Counted from the stretch's first letter, positions 17,064 to 26,312 are shown. The stretch: DNA of 53,096 nucleotides from Nocardia ninae NBRC 108245 (GCF_007990755.1 NZ_BJXA01000065.1:1-53096); one strand, 5' to 3'. Made by a program: numbers and translations. The notes: generated by a model not told the origin, from the letters alone.

Positions 17064-18911
17064 CTACTCCACTCCGATCTGCACCAGATCCCCGTGCTGC
17101 CCACCGGAATACACGGTGACCTCCACGCCGGGAAAGCTTTCGCCGATGTGTGCGGCGAGTTCGCCGGCGAGACCGTCCGGTGCCGCCGCGCCCATCAACA
17201 GGGTGACCAGTTCGCCGCCGAAGGCGAGCATTCGGTCCAGCAGGGTCAGGCCCGCCGCGCGCACATCGTGGTCGATCACCACCACGTCGTGGCCGACCAA
17301 GCCGAGCCCGTCGCCCGCTTCGCAGGTGCCCACCATGGTGAGCGCCCGTTCCTGCGCCGCGCGCAGCGACCCCCACCTGGTGGTCGCGGCCGCCTCGGAC
17401 ATGGCGAAGGCGTCGTCGACGGCGATCCGGCCGCGGTCGTGCACGGCCAGCGCCGCGAGGCCCTGCACCATGGACGCGCTCGGCAGCAGCAACACGTCAC
17501 GGTGCACGTCACGGGCGGCGACACCGACCGCGACCAGGTCGTGGGCGGGTAGCGCGCCGTTGGGCAGCACGAGCACCTCACGGTTCGGCATTGCCCGGAT
17601 CGCGTCGAGCAGGGCCGCGGCCGTCACCGCGCCGTCGCCCGCCAGCACCACCGCGCCGGCGTCCTCGAACAGCTCGGCCGCGCCGACACCGGCCGCGACG
17701 GCCAGGATGCCGCGGTCGGCGGGGCCGTCGGTCTCCTTGGCGGAGTCCATCGTGGTGTGGGTGACCAGGTGGCCGGGGGTCATGTCGTGTTTGGCGGGCG
17801 CGAAGCTCTCGATGCGGATGCCGCTGAGCTTCCCGGCGGCGATGCCCGCTTCCACGGCGGCACCCGCGTCGGCGCAGTGCACGTGGGCGGACCAGGAACT
17901 GTCACCGTCGCCGACGACCACCACCGAGTCGCCGAGCTCGGTGAGGCGGGCGCGCAGTTCGGCCAGCTGATCCTGGTCGGTGTCGGCCAGCAGGTACATC
18001 ACCTCGTATTGCGGTGCGGGCGAGCCGGTTACCTCAGCGCTTTCGGCAACGTGCGCCGGGACGGGGTCGCGCGGGGTGTACTCCGGCCGGGTCGGGAACT
18101 CGCCGAGGGTGACCGAGACGAGGCAGTCCAGCAGCACCACCAGCCCGCGCGCGCCCGCATCGACGACGCCCGCCTCGCGCAGCACGCCGAGCTGGGACGG
18201 GGTGTCGCCGAGCGCCTTGGCAGCACCGTCGGCCGCCGCCAACGCCACCTCCGCGAGTGAGGTGTCCGGGCAGTCGGCGGCGCTGGCGGCCGCGTAGTCG
18301 AGGACCGTGAGGATGGTGCCTTCGATCGGTTCGCTCAGCGCTTCGCGGACCAGGGCCGAGCCGCGGCGCAGAGCATCGCGCAGGGTTTCGGCGGTCAGCG
18401 GCTCGTGCCGGACCGCCTCGGCGATACCGCGCAAGACCTGCGAAAGGATGATGCCCGAGTTGCCGCGGGCACCGAGCGTCGCGCCGCGCGCCATCGCGGC
18501 GGCGACTTCGTGCGTCGACATTCCGCGTTCTTGGGCCGCAGCGTCGACATCATCCGCCGACATTGCGGCGAATCCGTCAGCAGCGGGCATCGCAGCGTCG
18601 ACATCGCGTGCCGGGCTCGCAGCGTCGACATCGCGTGCCGGGCTCGCGGTGCCGCCATCGTGCGCCGAGCTCGCGGCGGCCGGAGCGTTCGCGACTGCCG
18701 CATCTCTCGCGGCGACTGTCGCGGAAGCTTTCGCAGCCGCATCCATCGCGGCGCGCATCGTGGCGAGCAGGTTGGTGCCGGTGTCGGCGTCCGGGATGGG
18801 GAAGACATTGAGGGCGTTGATCTCCTCGCGGCGATTTTCCAGGCCGTCGAGGCAGGCGCGGCCCCAGCGCAGCAACGCCGTGCCGTCCATCACATCCCGC
18901 GCTCCGGGCAC
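17064..18911 (-). CDS. DAK2/DhaL-domain fatty-acid-kinase-like protein (FakA/YloV family)
   Basis: The 615-residue protein has an N-terminal DhaL ATP-binding domain ([19 protein letters not shown] with the metal-binding Asp cluster; [19 protein letters not shown]) and a C-terminal DegV-partner-like half ending [13 protein letters not shown]. FakA relatives phosphorylate fatty acids bound to a DegV-type FakB protein (family knowledge). A roughly 45-residue Ala/Asp-rich insert containing a duplicated SPARDVDAA sits inside the DhaL domain just before GARGNSG. Start choice is uncertain: GTG 18911 has GGGGAG close by; ATG 18888-18890 also has GGAG. It is in an operon with recG and divergent from rpmB. 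Confidence 0.92.
   Translation of the reverse strand: MPGARDVMDGTALLRWGRACLDGLENRREEINALNVFPIPDADTGTNLLATMRAAMDAAAKASATVAARDAAVANAPAAASSAHDGGTASPARDVDAASPARDVDAAMPAADGFAAMSADDVDAAAQERGMSTHEVAAAMARGATLGARGNSGIILSQVLRGIAEAVRHEPLTAETLRDALRRGSALVREALSEPIEGTILTVLDYAAASAADCPDTSLAEVALAAADGAAKALGDTPSQLGVLREAGVVDAGARGLVVLLDCLVSVTLGEFPTRPEYTPRDPVPAHVAESAEVTGSPAPQYEVMYLLADTDQDQLAELRARLTELGDSVVVVGDGDSSWSAHVHCADAGAAVEAGIAAGKLSGIRIESFAPAKHDMTPGHLVTHTTMDSAKETDGPADRGILAVAAGVGAAELFEDAGAVVLAGDGAVTAAALLDAIRAMPNREVLVLPNGALPAHDLVAVGVAARDVHRDVLLLPSASMVQGLAALAVHDRGRIAVDDAFAMSEAAATTRWGSLRAAQERALTMVGTCEAGDGLGLVGHDVVVIDHDVRAAGLTLLDRMLAFGGELVTLLMGAAAPDGLAGELAAHIGESFPGVEVTVYSGGQHGDLVQIGVE
18592..18645 (-). repeat. Perfect 27-bp tandem duplication in the DAK2 gene
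   Basis: The unit GCAGCGTCGACATCGCGTGC plus CGGGCTC occurs twice head to tail (18592-18618 and 18619-18645) without a mismatch. It encodes two copies of a 9-residue SPARDVDAA-type unit; a degenerate further copy lies near 18536-18562. A perfect repeat of this size suggests recent slippage. Confidence 0.9.
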
Positions 18912-19019
18912 CGTCTCCCCTTCTTTGTCAGACCTGCACCGCCCGCAAGGTTAGCGGGCGATACCGACATACTGGTGGTACCCACCTCGTGTTCCGGCAA
19001 CGTCGGAAAGCGACCCGGT

Positions 19020-19049
19020 TTGGTGGATCGGGGGCCGTCCCGCTACCCT
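19020..19049 (+). promoter_or_regulatory. Possible sigma-A-type promoter for rpmB
   Basis: TTGGTG and TACCCT are separated by 18 bases, about 135 bases upstream of rpmB. The 273-base intergenic region 18912-19184 holds this and otherwise no gene; it must also contain the DAK2 promoter on the other strand. Confidence 0.3.
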
Positions 19050-19184
19050 TGCAGGGTTGCCTCGCGTGGCCGTTGCCGGTTTGCGCTGGCCGATGTCAGT
19101 CGGCAGGGGTACGTCAATACATTGTTTCCGGACATGCTGCCCGCGGGCGGCGGTCCTCCACATGACATGAAGGAGTTCGCGACT

Positions 19185-19376
19185 ATGGCTGCCGTCTGCG
19201 ACGTCTGCGCCAAGGGCCCCGGCTTCGGGAAGTCGGTCTCGCACTCGCACCGGCGCACCAACCGTCGCTGGAACCCGAACATCCAGACCGTTCGCGCCCA
19301 GGTTGCGCCGGGTAACACCCGTCGCATGAACGTGTGCACCTCCTGCCTGAAGGCAGGCAAGGTCGTTCGCGGCTGA
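19185..19376 (+). CDS. rpmB: 50S ribosomal protein L28 (zinc-binding form)
   Basis: A 63-residue L28. [20 protein letters not shown] opens with a CxxC pair, and [16 protein letters not shown] closes with a second, so this is the four-Cys (C+) zinc form, which actinobacteria replace with a Cys-less paralogue under zinc starvation. [12 protein letters not shown] is the family signature. AGGAG lies upstream of the ATG at 19185. Its position beside the DAK2 protein and recG is a long-conserved arrangement also seen in Firmicutes. The ORF is too short for some gene finders but is certain. Confidence 0.97.
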   Translation: MAAVCDVCAKGPGFGKSVSHSHRRTNRRWNPNIQTVRAQVAPGNTRRMNVCTSCLKAGKVVRG

Positions 19377-19410
19377 TTCAGCCTCGGCTGAACCGGTAAG
19401 AGACCGACGC

Positions 19411-19444
19411 ACGCCCCGGCACCCTCACGGGTGGTCCGGGGCGT
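19411..19444 (+). terminator. rpmB terminator
   Basis: ACGCCCCGG and CCGGGGCGT are perfect arms about 35 bases after the rpmB stop, separated by 16 bases. No T tract. Confidence 0.55.
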
Positions 19445-19456
19445 AGTCATCGATGG

Positions 19457-19978
19457 GTGAAAATGTCGGGTATGACCGACCCCGAGTGGCGCATCCTGCC
19501 GCTCGCCGCCGAGCACACCTACCGCCTGGCCGAATGCCACATCGCCTGCTGGCGGGAGGCGTATCCCGGCCTGGTGCCGGCGCATGTGCTCGACGCGTTC
19601 GATGTCGAGCGCCGCGCCGAGCAGTGGGAGCGGCAACGGGTCACCTACCCCGGACGTACGCGGGTGGCGCTCGTCGATGATCGAGTGATCGGCTTCGTGA
19701 CGGCGGGCGAAAGTCTCGACGATCCGCCGGTGACCCCGCTCCAGCTGAACGCACTGTACGTCCGAGCGTCCTGGTACGGCACCGGCGTCGCGCACGATCT
19801 GCTGCGCGCCGCGGTCGACCCCGCAGCGGCCTGCTCGCTGTGGGTCTTCGAGGAGAACCCGCGCGCTCAGTCCTTCTACCGCAAACACGGTTTCGCGCTG
19901 GACGGCACCCGCCGGGTCGAAGCATTCACGCCTGCCATCGAGGTCCGAATGGTCCGCCCGTCCGGCGCCGAGCAGTGA
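19457..19978 (+). CDS. GNAT family N-acetyltransferase
   Basis: A 173-residue acetyl-CoA-dependent acetyltransferase. The GNAT fold is visible from AECHIACWREAYPG, the core strand LQLNALYVRASWYGTGVAHDLL (the acetyl-CoA pyrophosphate loop has a shortened WYGTGVA in place of R/QxxGxG/A), and the ENPRAQSFYRKHGFALDGT C-terminal motif. The substrate is unknown. Start is uncertain: GTG 19457, ATG 19463 or ATG 19472 (MTDPEWRILPL) all precede the domain. It runs in the same direction as the enoyl-CoA hydratase downstream. Confidence 0.87.
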   Translation: MKMSGMTDPEWRILPLAAEHTYRLAECHIACWREAYPGLVPAHVLDAFDVERRAEQWERQRVTYPGRTRVALVDDRVIGFVTAGESLDDPPVTPLQLNALYVRASWYGTGVAHDLLRAAVDPAAACSLWVFEENPRAQSFYRKHGFALDGTRRVEAFTPAIEVRMVRPSGAEQ

Positions 19979-20015
19979 GACAGCCCACTCGCGCGCACGC
20001 GATAAGGTGCTGACC

Positions 20016-20795
20016 ATGACCTCCACCGAGCAAGCCGGGTACGTGAGCACCGCCGACGGCGTTCTGCAGATCACCATCGCGACCGCGGCCAACGGTACGT
20101 CCATGGACTTCGGCGGAATCGTCGCGGGCACGGCCGCCCTGCGGTCGCTCGGCAGCGACGTCGGCGCCGTCCTGTTGACCGGCACGGGCGCCAACTTCTG
20201 CGCGGGCGGCAACGTGCGCGGCTTCGCGGCAGCGACCGACCGGGCCGCCCACATCTACGGTCTGGCAACGGATCTGCACCATTTCGTGCGCGCGCTCGAC
20301 GCGACGACGGTGCCGGTGGTCGTCGGCGTGCACGGCTGGGCCGCGGGTGCGGGCATGAGCCTGGTCTGCGCCGCCGACATCGCGCTCGGCGGGCCGAGCA
20401 CCAAGCTGCGCCCGGCCTACCCCGGCATCGGCCTGAGCCCCGACGGCGGCATGTCGTGGACGCTGCCGCGCATCGTCGGACTGGGCCGGGCCCGCGAAAT
20501 CCTGCTCACCGACGCGGTTTTGGACGCCGACGAAGCGGTGCGGCTCGGCATCCTCAGCAGGCTGGTCGCCGACGACGAAGTACAGGTCGAGGCGCTGAAA
20601 CTGGCCCGAACCCTCGCCGCCGGACCACGATCCACCTACGCGAGCATCAAAACCCTGCTGGCACAGTCCACTTCATCAGCCCTGAGCGACCAGCTGGATC
20701 GCGAGCGTGATGCGATCGCCGCCGCAGCCAACGGCGCGACCGGTCGCGAAGGGGTCGACGCGTTCGTGGCGAAGCGAAAGCCCAACTACAGCTAG
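20016..20795 (+). CDS. Enoyl-CoA hydratase/isomerase family protein (PaaG-like)
   Basis: A 259-residue crotonase-fold enzyme acting on a CoA thioester. The oxyanion-hole segments are FCAGGNVRGFA and HGWAAGAGMSLVCAADI; the catalytic position reads IGLSPDGGMSWTLPRIVGL, with Asp where hydratases carry Glu, resembling PaaG-type isomerases. The exact substrate is unknown. I chose the ATG at 20016, because TAAGGT ends 7 bases upstream (leaderless); the GTG at 20007 lies inside that hexamer. It meets the alpha/beta hydrolase gene tail-to-tail with one base between stops. Confidence 0.9.
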   Translation: MTSTEQAGYVSTADGVLQITIATAANGTSMDFGGIVAGTAALRSLGSDVGAVLLTGTGANFCAGGNVRGFAAATDRAAHIYGLATDLHHFVRALDATTVPVVVGVHGWAAGAGMSLVCAADIALGGPSTKLRPAYPGIGLSPDGGMSWTLPRIVGLGRAREILLTDAVLDADEAVRLGILSRLVADDEVQVEALKLARTLAAGPRSTYASIKTLLAQSTSSALSDQLDRERDAIAAAANGATGREGVDAFVAKRKPNYS

Positions 20796-20796
20796 C

Positions 20797-21660
20797 TCAC
20801 TCGCCGGTCTGCAAGACGAACTTGGCGACCGCGTCGGTGAAGGAGTCGTTGTCGTCACCGGCCGCGGTGTGGGCCGCGCCGCCGATCTCGACCAGCTGCG
20901 CGTGCGGCACCAGCTCCTGAAACGCCGCTGCGCCTTCGGGACTCACCACATCCGACTGCATGCCGCGCACCAGCAGCACCGGAATCGTCAGCTTGCGTGC
21001 GGCGGCTTCCAGCTGGTCGGTCATCTCCGACGGATCCTCGACGCGCTGCGACAGCATGTCCGGATCCCAGTGCCAGTACCAGCGGCCGTCGCGCCGGCGC
21101 AGATTGCGCAGCAGGCCGTCGGTGTTCTTCGGGCGCGGCCGGTGCGGCAGGTACTCGGCGACGGCGTCGGCCACCTGCTCGAGGCTGTCGAATCCGTTGC
21201 GGTGCTTGCCCAGAAAGTCGATCACCCGCGCGACACCGGCCTGCTCCGGTCTGGTCACGATGTCGACGAGCACCAGCGCGCTGATCGCCGTGCCCGCGGG
21301 TTCGGCGGTGGCGAGCAGACCGGTGATGCCGCCCATGCTCGCCCCCACCACCACGGCGGGCGCACCGAGTTGTTCGAGCACGAGCAGCAGGTCGGAAACC
21401 ATGGTGTCGCGGCGGTAGTCGGCGGCGTCGGACCACGCGCTGTCGCCGTGGCCGCGCGCGTCCAGCGTGACCACACGCATGCCCGCCGCACCCAGCTTCG
21501 CGCCGGTCTGTTTCCACGAGTGCCTGGTCTGCCCGCCGCCATGCAGAAAGACGACGAGCGGACCGTCGGCCGGGCCGAACTGGTCCGCGACCAACTCGAT
21601 CCCACCCGAGCCGCGCAGCCGCAGCAGTGCGGGCTCGAGAAGTTTGTTCGCTTTACTCAC
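20797..21660 (-). CDS. Alpha/beta hydrolase
   Basis: A 287-residue alpha/beta-hydrolase fold enzyme. The oxyanion strand VVFLHGGGQTRHSWKQT, nucleophile elbow VVVGASMGGITGL (Ser), acid loop LLVRGMQSDVVSP (Asp) and final His region IGGAAHTAAGDDNDSF form the expected Ser-Asp-His triad. The DARGHGDSAWSDAADYRRDT stretch resembles epoxide hydrolases and haloperoxidase-like esterases, but a Ser nucleophile favours an esterase. The GTG at 21660 opens a run just upstream of the fold. It is convergent with the enoyl-CoA hydratase gene. Confidence 0.9.
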   Translation of the reverse strand: MSKANKLLEPALLRLRGSGGIELVADQFGPADGPLVVFLHGGGQTRHSWKQTGAKLGAAGMRVVTLDARGHGDSAWSDAADYRRDTMVSDLLLVLEQLGAPAVVVGASMGGITGLLATAEPAGTAISALVLVDIVTRPEQAGVARVIDFLGKHRNGFDSLEQVADAVAEYLPHRPRPKNTDGLLRNLRRRDGRWYWHWDPDMLSQRVEDPSEMTDQLEAAARKLTIPVLLVRGMQSDVVSPEGAAAFQELVPHAQLVEIGGAAHTAAGDDNDSFTDAVAKFVLQTGE

Positions 21661-21712
21661 GAATCGAGGATCGCATAGAACCGGTTACGGTTCGCGGGCG
21701 AGCCTCGCTAAC

Positions 21713-21988
21713 TCAGCAGTCCCACTTGCCCGACGCGCTCAGCGTGCGCTGCAGCAGGCAGGCGACCTTGGCGTTGACCGAGGAGGAGATGGTGGAGGAG
21801 CCGTTGGAGGTGAATTCCTCGCCGATCTGCGTCGAGGCGGTGTCCGCGGGGGCAGACGTGGTCTCGGTGGCCTGCTCCAGCGGCAGGCCCGCCGCACTCG
21901 CGGTCGCGGCGCCACCCGCGAGGGCGGCACAGATGGCCAGGGTGGCGGTGGTGCCGCGCAGTGCGCCGCGAACGGTGGTGTTGGGCAT
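21713..21988 (-). CDS. Small secreted hypothetical protein
   Basis: A 91-residue protein with a Sec signal peptide (MPNTTVRGALRGTTATLAIC followed by a hydrophobic AALAGGAATASAAG with an ASA-A cleavage site near residue 33). The mature part is Ser/Thr-rich (TETTSAPADTASTQIG) and ends with two Cys about 15 residues apart (ACLLQRT...GKWDC), suggesting one disulfide. AGGAG lies 7 bases before the ATG at 21988. No family is recognised. The 54 bases to ung hold no gene. Confidence 0.82.
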   Translation of the reverse strand: MPNTTVRGALRGTTATLAICAALAGGAATASAAGLPLEQATETTSAPADTASTQIGEEFTSNGSSTISSSVNAKVACLLQRTLSASGKWDC

Positions 21989-22042
21989 GGAAAAGCTCCT
22001 CACTCGAATTTCAATCTAGGTAGATCACACACAGACGCCTGC

Positions 22043-22726
22043 TCAAGGCAGGCGCCAGTCAACGGGTTCGGCACCCAGTTCGTCGAGTAGTTCGTTCACT
22101 CGGGAGAACGGGCGCGAACCGAAGAAGCCACGCGAGGCCGACAGCGGCGACGGGTGCGCGGACTCGATGTAGGGCACCTCGGCCCCGACCAGGGTCGGCT
22201 TGAGCGTCGCCGCGTCGCGACCCCAGAGGATGGCGACCAGCGGCTCGTCGCGGGCGACCAGCGCGCGAATCGCCTGCTCGGTCACCGCCTCCCAGCCCTT
22301 GCCGCGATGCGAGGCGGGCTGGCCGGGGGTCACCGTGAGCACCCTGTTCAGCATCAGCACGCCCTGGTCGGACCAGGGACTCAGGTCACCGCAGGACGGC
22401 GTCGGGTGGCCGAGGTCCTTGGTGTACTCGGCGAAGATGTTGGCCAGGCTGCGCGGGACCGGCGAAACATCCGGTGCCACAGAGAAACTCAGGCCCATCG
22501 CATGACCGGGCGTCGGGTACGGGTCCTGGCCGACGACGAGCACGCGCACCGCCTCGAACGGACGTTGGAAGGCGCGCAGCACATTCTCACCGGACGGTAG
22601 GTAGCCGCGGCCCGCCGCGTTCTCTTCGCGCAGAAACTCGCCCATGGCGGAAATCCGATCCGCCACCGATTCGAGTGCCTTCGCCCATCCCGGATCCATG
22701 ATTTCCGACAGTGGTTTCGCGCCCAT
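22043..22726 (-). CDS. ung: Uracil-DNA glycosylase
   Basis: Ung removes uracil from DNA and starts base-excision repair. The 227-residue protein has the water-activating motif [48 protein letters not shown], and the Leu-loop [20 protein letters not shown] with the catalytic His. ATG 22726 gives the usual length; the longer ORF is the thiL tail. It follows thiL by 11 bases, so the two are likely co-transcribed, as in mycobacteria. A TAAGTT (including the thiL stop) lies 8 bases upstream and could add an internal leaderless start. Confidence 0.97.
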   Translation of the reverse strand: MGAKPLSEIMDPGWAKALESVADRISAMGEFLREENAAGRGYLPSGENVLRAFQRPFEAVRVLVVGQDPYPTPGHAMGLSFSVAPDVSPVPRSLANIFAEYTKDLGHPTPSCGDLSPWSDQGVLMLNRVLTVTPGQPASHRGKGWEAVTEQAIRALVARDEPLVAILWGRDAATLKPTLVGAEVPYIESAHPSPLSASRGFFGSRPFSRVNELLDELGAEPVDWRLP

Positions 22727-22737
22727 GACCGCACAAC

Positions 22738-23706
22738 TTATCGTGGTTCGCTCCCGGACGCCGAGTCCGCCCCACTGAACGATTCCCACCCGGCACTGCC
22801 AGCGGGGGGCACACCGTCGACCGTGACGCCGTGACCGGCCGACACTCGGCCGATCGGCACCCATCCGGCGGGCAGCTCCGCCCCGGCCGACCAGGTGCCG
22901 ACGAACGCGTGGTCCTCGCCGCCGGACAGAATCCATTGCGCCGCATCGGCATCCAGGCGTGCGGCGAGGTGTTCGAGTGCGGGGTCGTGCAATGCGGACG
23001 AATCGAGGTCGATGGCGACGCCGGATGCGGTGGCGATATGGCCGAGATCGGCGAGTAGGCCGTCGGATACGTCGGTGAGTGAGTTCAAGCTGTCACTGAG
23101 CGTTTCGAGCACCGCCGCATAGGGCGGCTGCGGGACACGATGTGCGGCAAGCGCTTCAGCGAAGTCGTCGGCTTCGGCACCGGCCGTCAGCATCGCAAGG
23201 CCGGCGGCCGACCAACCGAGACGGCCCGCGACGGCGACCGTGTCGCCCACGCGCGCACCAGCTCTCGTGACGGGCGCTCGGCCACGCAGGTCACCGAACG
23301 CGGTCACCGAGATGACCAGATCGCGGCTGCGGACCAGGTCACCGCCCGTGATCGACGCACCCGCACGGGTCGCCTCCGCCCACATCCCCTCGGTCAGGCC
23401 GTCGATCACGTCCAGCGCTGTGTCGGCCGGGCAGCCGAGGGCCACCACGAACGCGCTCGGCCACGCACCCATCGCGACCACGTCCGCCGCGTTCTGCGCG
23501 ACCGCCTTGCGGCCGATATCCACCGGACTCGACCAGTCGAGCCGGAAATGCCGGTCCTGCACGAGCATGTCGGTGGTGACCACGAACCGGCCGTCGGGCG
23601 CGGCCACCATCGCGGCATCGTCACCGGGCCCGAGCAGCACCCCCGGCGCCTGCACCCGGCCGCGGTTGATCCGCTCGATCAGCGCGAACTCCCCCAGTTC
23701 ACGCAC
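22738..23706 (-). CDS. thiL: Thiamine-monophosphate kinase
   Basis: ThiL phosphorylates thiamine monophosphate to thiamine diphosphate, the active cofactor. The 322-residue protein has the N-terminal [39 protein letters not shown], the metal-binding [35 protein letters not shown] and [10 protein letters not shown]. The GTG at 23706 has only a weak GAGG. In the same frame upstream, AAAGGA lies 6 bases before an ATC, so a slightly longer start is possible. It is the first gene of thiL-ung and diverges from the DUF3515 gene. Confidence 0.95.
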   Translation of the reverse strand: MRELGEFALIERINRGRVQAPGVLLGPGDDAAMVAAPDGRFVVTTDMLVQDRHFRLDWSSPVDIGRKAVAQNAADVVAMGAWPSAFVVALGCPADTALDVIDGLTEGMWAEATRAGASITGGDLVRSRDLVISVTAFGDLRGRAPVTRAGARVGDTVAVAGRLGWSAAGLAMLTAGAEADDFAEALAAHRVPQPPYAAVLETLSDSLNSLTDVSDGLLADLGHIATASGVAIDLDSSALHDPALEHLAARLDADAAQWILSGGEDHAFVGTWSAGAELPAGWVPIGRVSAGHGVTVDGVPPAGSAGWESFSGADSASGSEPR

Positions 23707-23875
23707 CGTCCTCGGTCCCGTGTGCTCGCTGATGACCGGTCCTTTCAGACGCGCTGCCGACTGGAATCGACCCGAAGGTACCCTTTTCAGGGCAATCGAC
23801 TACTACCGGGCCGGTCACCGCGCCGCCGCACCTCCCGCGGCCCCGACCACCCATTCAGTGCGACAGGAAGGATCG

Positions 23876-24736
23876 GTGAGCATGGCGGCGGAATCGTCGG
23901 ACCGCGATTCGGCGAAGGAGACGGTGAGGAAGAAGCCTGCCGACGGCACCGACCCTGCTGCGAACCCGCCGGGAACCACCTATGCCGAGCCTGCTGCCAC
24001 GTCGGACGCCACCGCCACTGAGCCCGCGGCCACAGCGGAAGCCGCCACCATGCCCGCCGATAGCGCGCTAGGGACAACTGCCGCTGAGTCTGCTGCCACA
24101 GCGGGGACGGATGCCACCACGGCGGCCGCCGCCGATACACGGGACGCCGAGCCCGCCGCTGCGGAACCTGATGGCAGCACCGCCGACTCGTCCGCGAGCG
24201 CCCGCCAGTACTCCCCCGCCCTCATCGCCACCGCCGTGGCCTTGCCGGTCGTCCTGGTGGTCGGCGTCCTGGTGGCCGCGATCCTCGCCCGCCGCGCCCC
24301 CGTCGAACGCGAACCGCTGGTCCTCGGCCCGGTCCCCGCACCCGCCGCCACCGGCCCCGCCTGCACCACCCTGCTCCCCACCCTGCCCACCGAACTCGGC
24401 GACTTCACCAAATCCACCCTCGTGGAACCCTCCCCGCCGGCCACCCGAGCCTGGCAGCGCACCGACGGCGGCGACCCGATCGTGCTGCGCTGCGGCCTGG
24501 ACCGCCCCCTCGAATTCAACCGCGCCTCGGCCCTGCAGATCGTGAACAACGTCCAGTGGTTCGAGGCCCGCGACCAAACCGCCAAGGCGAGCACCTGGTT
24601 CGCGGTCGACCGCGAAACCTACATTGCCCTCACCATTCCCGACGGCTCCGGCCCCACCCCCCTCCAAGCGGTCTCCGACACCATCACCGCCAACCTCCCC
24701 GCCACCCCCCTAGACCCAGGCCCCCTCCCCAACTGA
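23876..24736 (+). CDS. DUF3515 family membrane-anchored protein
   Basis: A 286-residue protein of unknown function with three parts: an Ala/Thr/Glu-rich disordered N-terminus (about residues 1-108), one transmembrane helix (ALIATAVALPVVLVVGVLVA) and an extracytoplasmic DUF3515 domain (CTTLLPTLPTELGDF ... IVLRCGLDRP ... VQWFEARDQTAKASTWFAVD). It is a conserved neighbour of thiL and ddl in mycolata (Rv2980 in M. tuberculosis). AGGAAGG precedes the GTG at 23876; ATG 23882 is an alternative. The tail in the cytoplasm is much longer than I recall for relatives. Confidence 0.88.
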   Translation: MSMAAESSDRDSAKETVRKKPADGTDPAANPPGTTYAEPAATSDATATEPAATAEAATMPADSALGTTAAESAATAGTDATTAAAADTRDAEPAAAEPDGSTADSSASARQYSPALIATAVALPVVLVVGVLVAAILARRAPVEREPLVLGPVPAPAATGPACTTLLPTLPTELGDFTKSTLVEPSPPATRAWQRTDGGDPIVLRCGLDRPLEFNRASALQIVNNVQWFEARDQTAKASTWFAVDRETYIALTIPDGSGPTPLQAVSDTITANLPATPLDPGPLPN

Positions 24737-24738
24737 CC

Positions 24739-24775
24739 CAACGGGACATGCCAGCGCCCGCACTACGCCCCGTTG
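24739..24775. terminator. Hairpin between convergent genes
   Basis: CAACGGG and CCCGTTG arms flank a 23-base loop exactly between the stops of the DUF3515 and DUF6191 genes. This is a weak bidirectional terminator candidate. Confidence 0.35.
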
Positions 24776-24776
24776 A

Positions 24777-25082
24777 TCAGTCGCGAACCACCGGATTCAG
24801 AGTGGCTTTCCCGCTGGAGAGGTCGAGGGCGACGGCGCCGGGCGCCCCGTCCCCGGGGTTCTCCCGATGCATCAACGTCGACTGAACCTGCTCGAACTCA
24901 TGCTGCTTACCCGCCGCGAACACCGCATCGAACTGCTCGAACCCCACCGCCGAAACCGGCCGCCCATCGCTGCGCATCCACGGCACCAACGTCTTCCCGG
25001 TCACCTTCCGCCACGTCACCTCAGCGAAAGACAGCGCAATCAACAGCAGCGCCAGTCCGGGAATAGTCGTCGCCACGAGCAT
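24777..25082 (-). CDS. DUF6191-like small membrane protein
   Basis: A 101-residue protein with one N-terminal transmembrane helix (LVATTIPGLALLLIALSFAE), a basic stop-transfer region, and a short cytosolic domain with VSAVGFEQFDAVFAAGKQHE and STLMHRENPGDGAPG, matching the DUF6191 pattern of actinobacteria. Function unknown. I chose the ATG at 25082: TATTCT ends 6 bases before it (leaderless), whereas the longer start at 25103 includes that hexamer. It is convergent with DUF3515 and divides it from ddl. Confidence 0.8.
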   Translation of the reverse strand: MLVATTIPGLALLLIALSFAEVTWRKVTGKTLVPWMRSDGRPVSAVGFEQFDAVFAAGKQHEFEQVQSTLMHRENPGDGAPGAVALDLSSGKATLNPVVRD

Positions 25083-25139
25083 ATTTCGAGAATACGCACG
25101 CACCGGTGCTAGCGAAGTCCGCAGGCGAGAGCCCGCTGA

Positions 25140-26138
25140 TCAGAGCTTGGTCAGCGCGTTCTCGCAGATCTTCTCGCACAGTTCGGCGAAGCCGATGCCG
25201 ACAACCGCAGCCGACTGCGGGAGCAGGCTGGTCGCGGTCATCCCCGGCAGAGTGTTCGCCTCGAGGCACCACATGCGGCCTTCGCTGTCCACCCGGAAGT
25301 CGACGCGGCTGTAGTTGCCCAGCTTGAGCGCGTTGTGCGCCTGCACCGCAAGGCTGCGCATCTCATCGGCTTGCGCATCGGAGATCTGGGCCGGGAAGAT
25401 TTCCACCGCGCCGTCGACCTGGTATTTGTTGCGGTAGTCGAAGATCTCGCTGCCCTGCGGAATGATCTCGCCCACCGCGAGCGCTTCGCCACCGAGCACC
25501 CCGATGACGAATTCGCGTCCGGGAACGAACTTCTCGACCATCACCTCTTCATCGTGCAGGCGGGCTACCCGCACGGCGTCGGCGAACAGCGCAGGATCCT
25601 TGACGACCGTCAGTCCAACCGTGGAACCCTGCTTGTTCGGCTTCACGACCACCGGACAGCCGAGCTGATCATCGAACTCCGCCTCGGGGCCGACCATGTA
25701 CCAGTCCGGCGTCGGCACACCCGCGAGCCGGAACAGCCGCTTGGAGACGTCCTTGTCCATCGCCACCGCGCTGGCCAGCACGCCGCTGCCGGTGTAGGGC
25801 ACGCCCGCCAGATCGAGCAGGCCTTGGATCGTGCCGTTTTCACCGGTGCCGCCGTGCAGCGCGAGGAACACGACGTCGACGGAGCGCAAGCCACCCGGTT
25901 CGCTGAGCAGCTGCATGGTGACATCTTCACCGGGAATGATGCTGAGATCCGGCGGCTCGACGGGCACCGTGGCCTCCATGAGCCGGTCCTCGTCGCTCGG
26001 CTTCAGCTTGCCCGCCGTGGTGTCGAAGGCCGAAACGTCGTGGCCGCGGTCGCGTAGCGCACGGAATACCTGACCCGCCGTCGCGATCGAGACATCCCGC
26101 TCACTGTTCGTCCCGCCAAACAGCACCGCTACCCGCAT
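25140..26138 (-). CDS. ddl: D-alanine--D-alanine ligase
   Basis: Ddl joins two D-Ala for peptidoglycan precursors using ATP. The 332-residue ATP-grasp protein shows AVLFGGTNSERDVSIATAGQ, FLALHGGTGENGTIQGLLDL, YTGSGVLASAVAMDKDVSK, KPNKQGSTVGLTVV, the omega loop IFDYRNKYQVD (Lys-Tyr, expected for D-Ala rather than D-lactate) and CLEANTLPGMTATSLLPQS. At 332 residues and with this wording it resembles DdlB-type enzymes more than the roughly 370-residue mycobacterial DdlA, although it occupies the ddlA position. ATG 26138 starts directly at the fold. It lies downstream of gpsA. Confidence 0.94.
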   Translation of the reverse strand: MRVAVLFGGTNSERDVSIATAGQVFRALRDRGHDVSAFDTTAGKLKPSDEDRLMEATVPVEPPDLSIIPGEDVTMQLLSEPGGLRSVDVVFLALHGGTGENGTIQGLLDLAGVPYTGSGVLASAVAMDKDVSKRLFRLAGVPTPDWYMVGPEAEFDDQLGCPVVVKPNKQGSTVGLTVVKDPALFADAVRVARLHDEEVMVEKFVPGREFVIGVLGGEALAVGEIIPQGSEIFDYRNKYQVDGAVEIFPAQISDAQADEMRSLAVQAHNALKLGNYSRVDFRVDSEGRMWCLEANTLPGMTATSLLPQSAAVVGIGFAELCEKICENALTKL

Positions 26139-26196
26139 GTGTTTCCGCCTTGATCCGCGCTCGGTTTCAGCCTGCATCGACAACCGAGCAGGCTAC

Positions 26197-26237
26197 ACGG
26201 GCGCGCCGCGTCCACGGCAAACGTGGTGCGCGCCCGT
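26197..26237 (-). terminator. Strong two-part hairpin between gpsA and ddl
   Basis: ACGGGCGCGC/GCGCGCCCGT forms the outer stem and CCACG/CGTGG the inner stem around GCAAA. It lies between two same-strand genes, so it may end or attenuate the gpsA message. There is no T tract. Confidence 0.5.
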
Positions 26238-26312
26238 CATAACACCGTACGGCCAACACTCACCAGCGGAAGACGATGCCCGACCCGGGCCACACTGCAA
26301 GGGACGGGTGGC

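Noticed and set aside
23707-23740. An ATC start codon for thiL, placed 6 bases after AAAGGA
   Set aside because: ATC initiation is very rare; the GTG at 23706 directly precedes the conserved LGEF region, so I kept the GTG and only noted the alternative.
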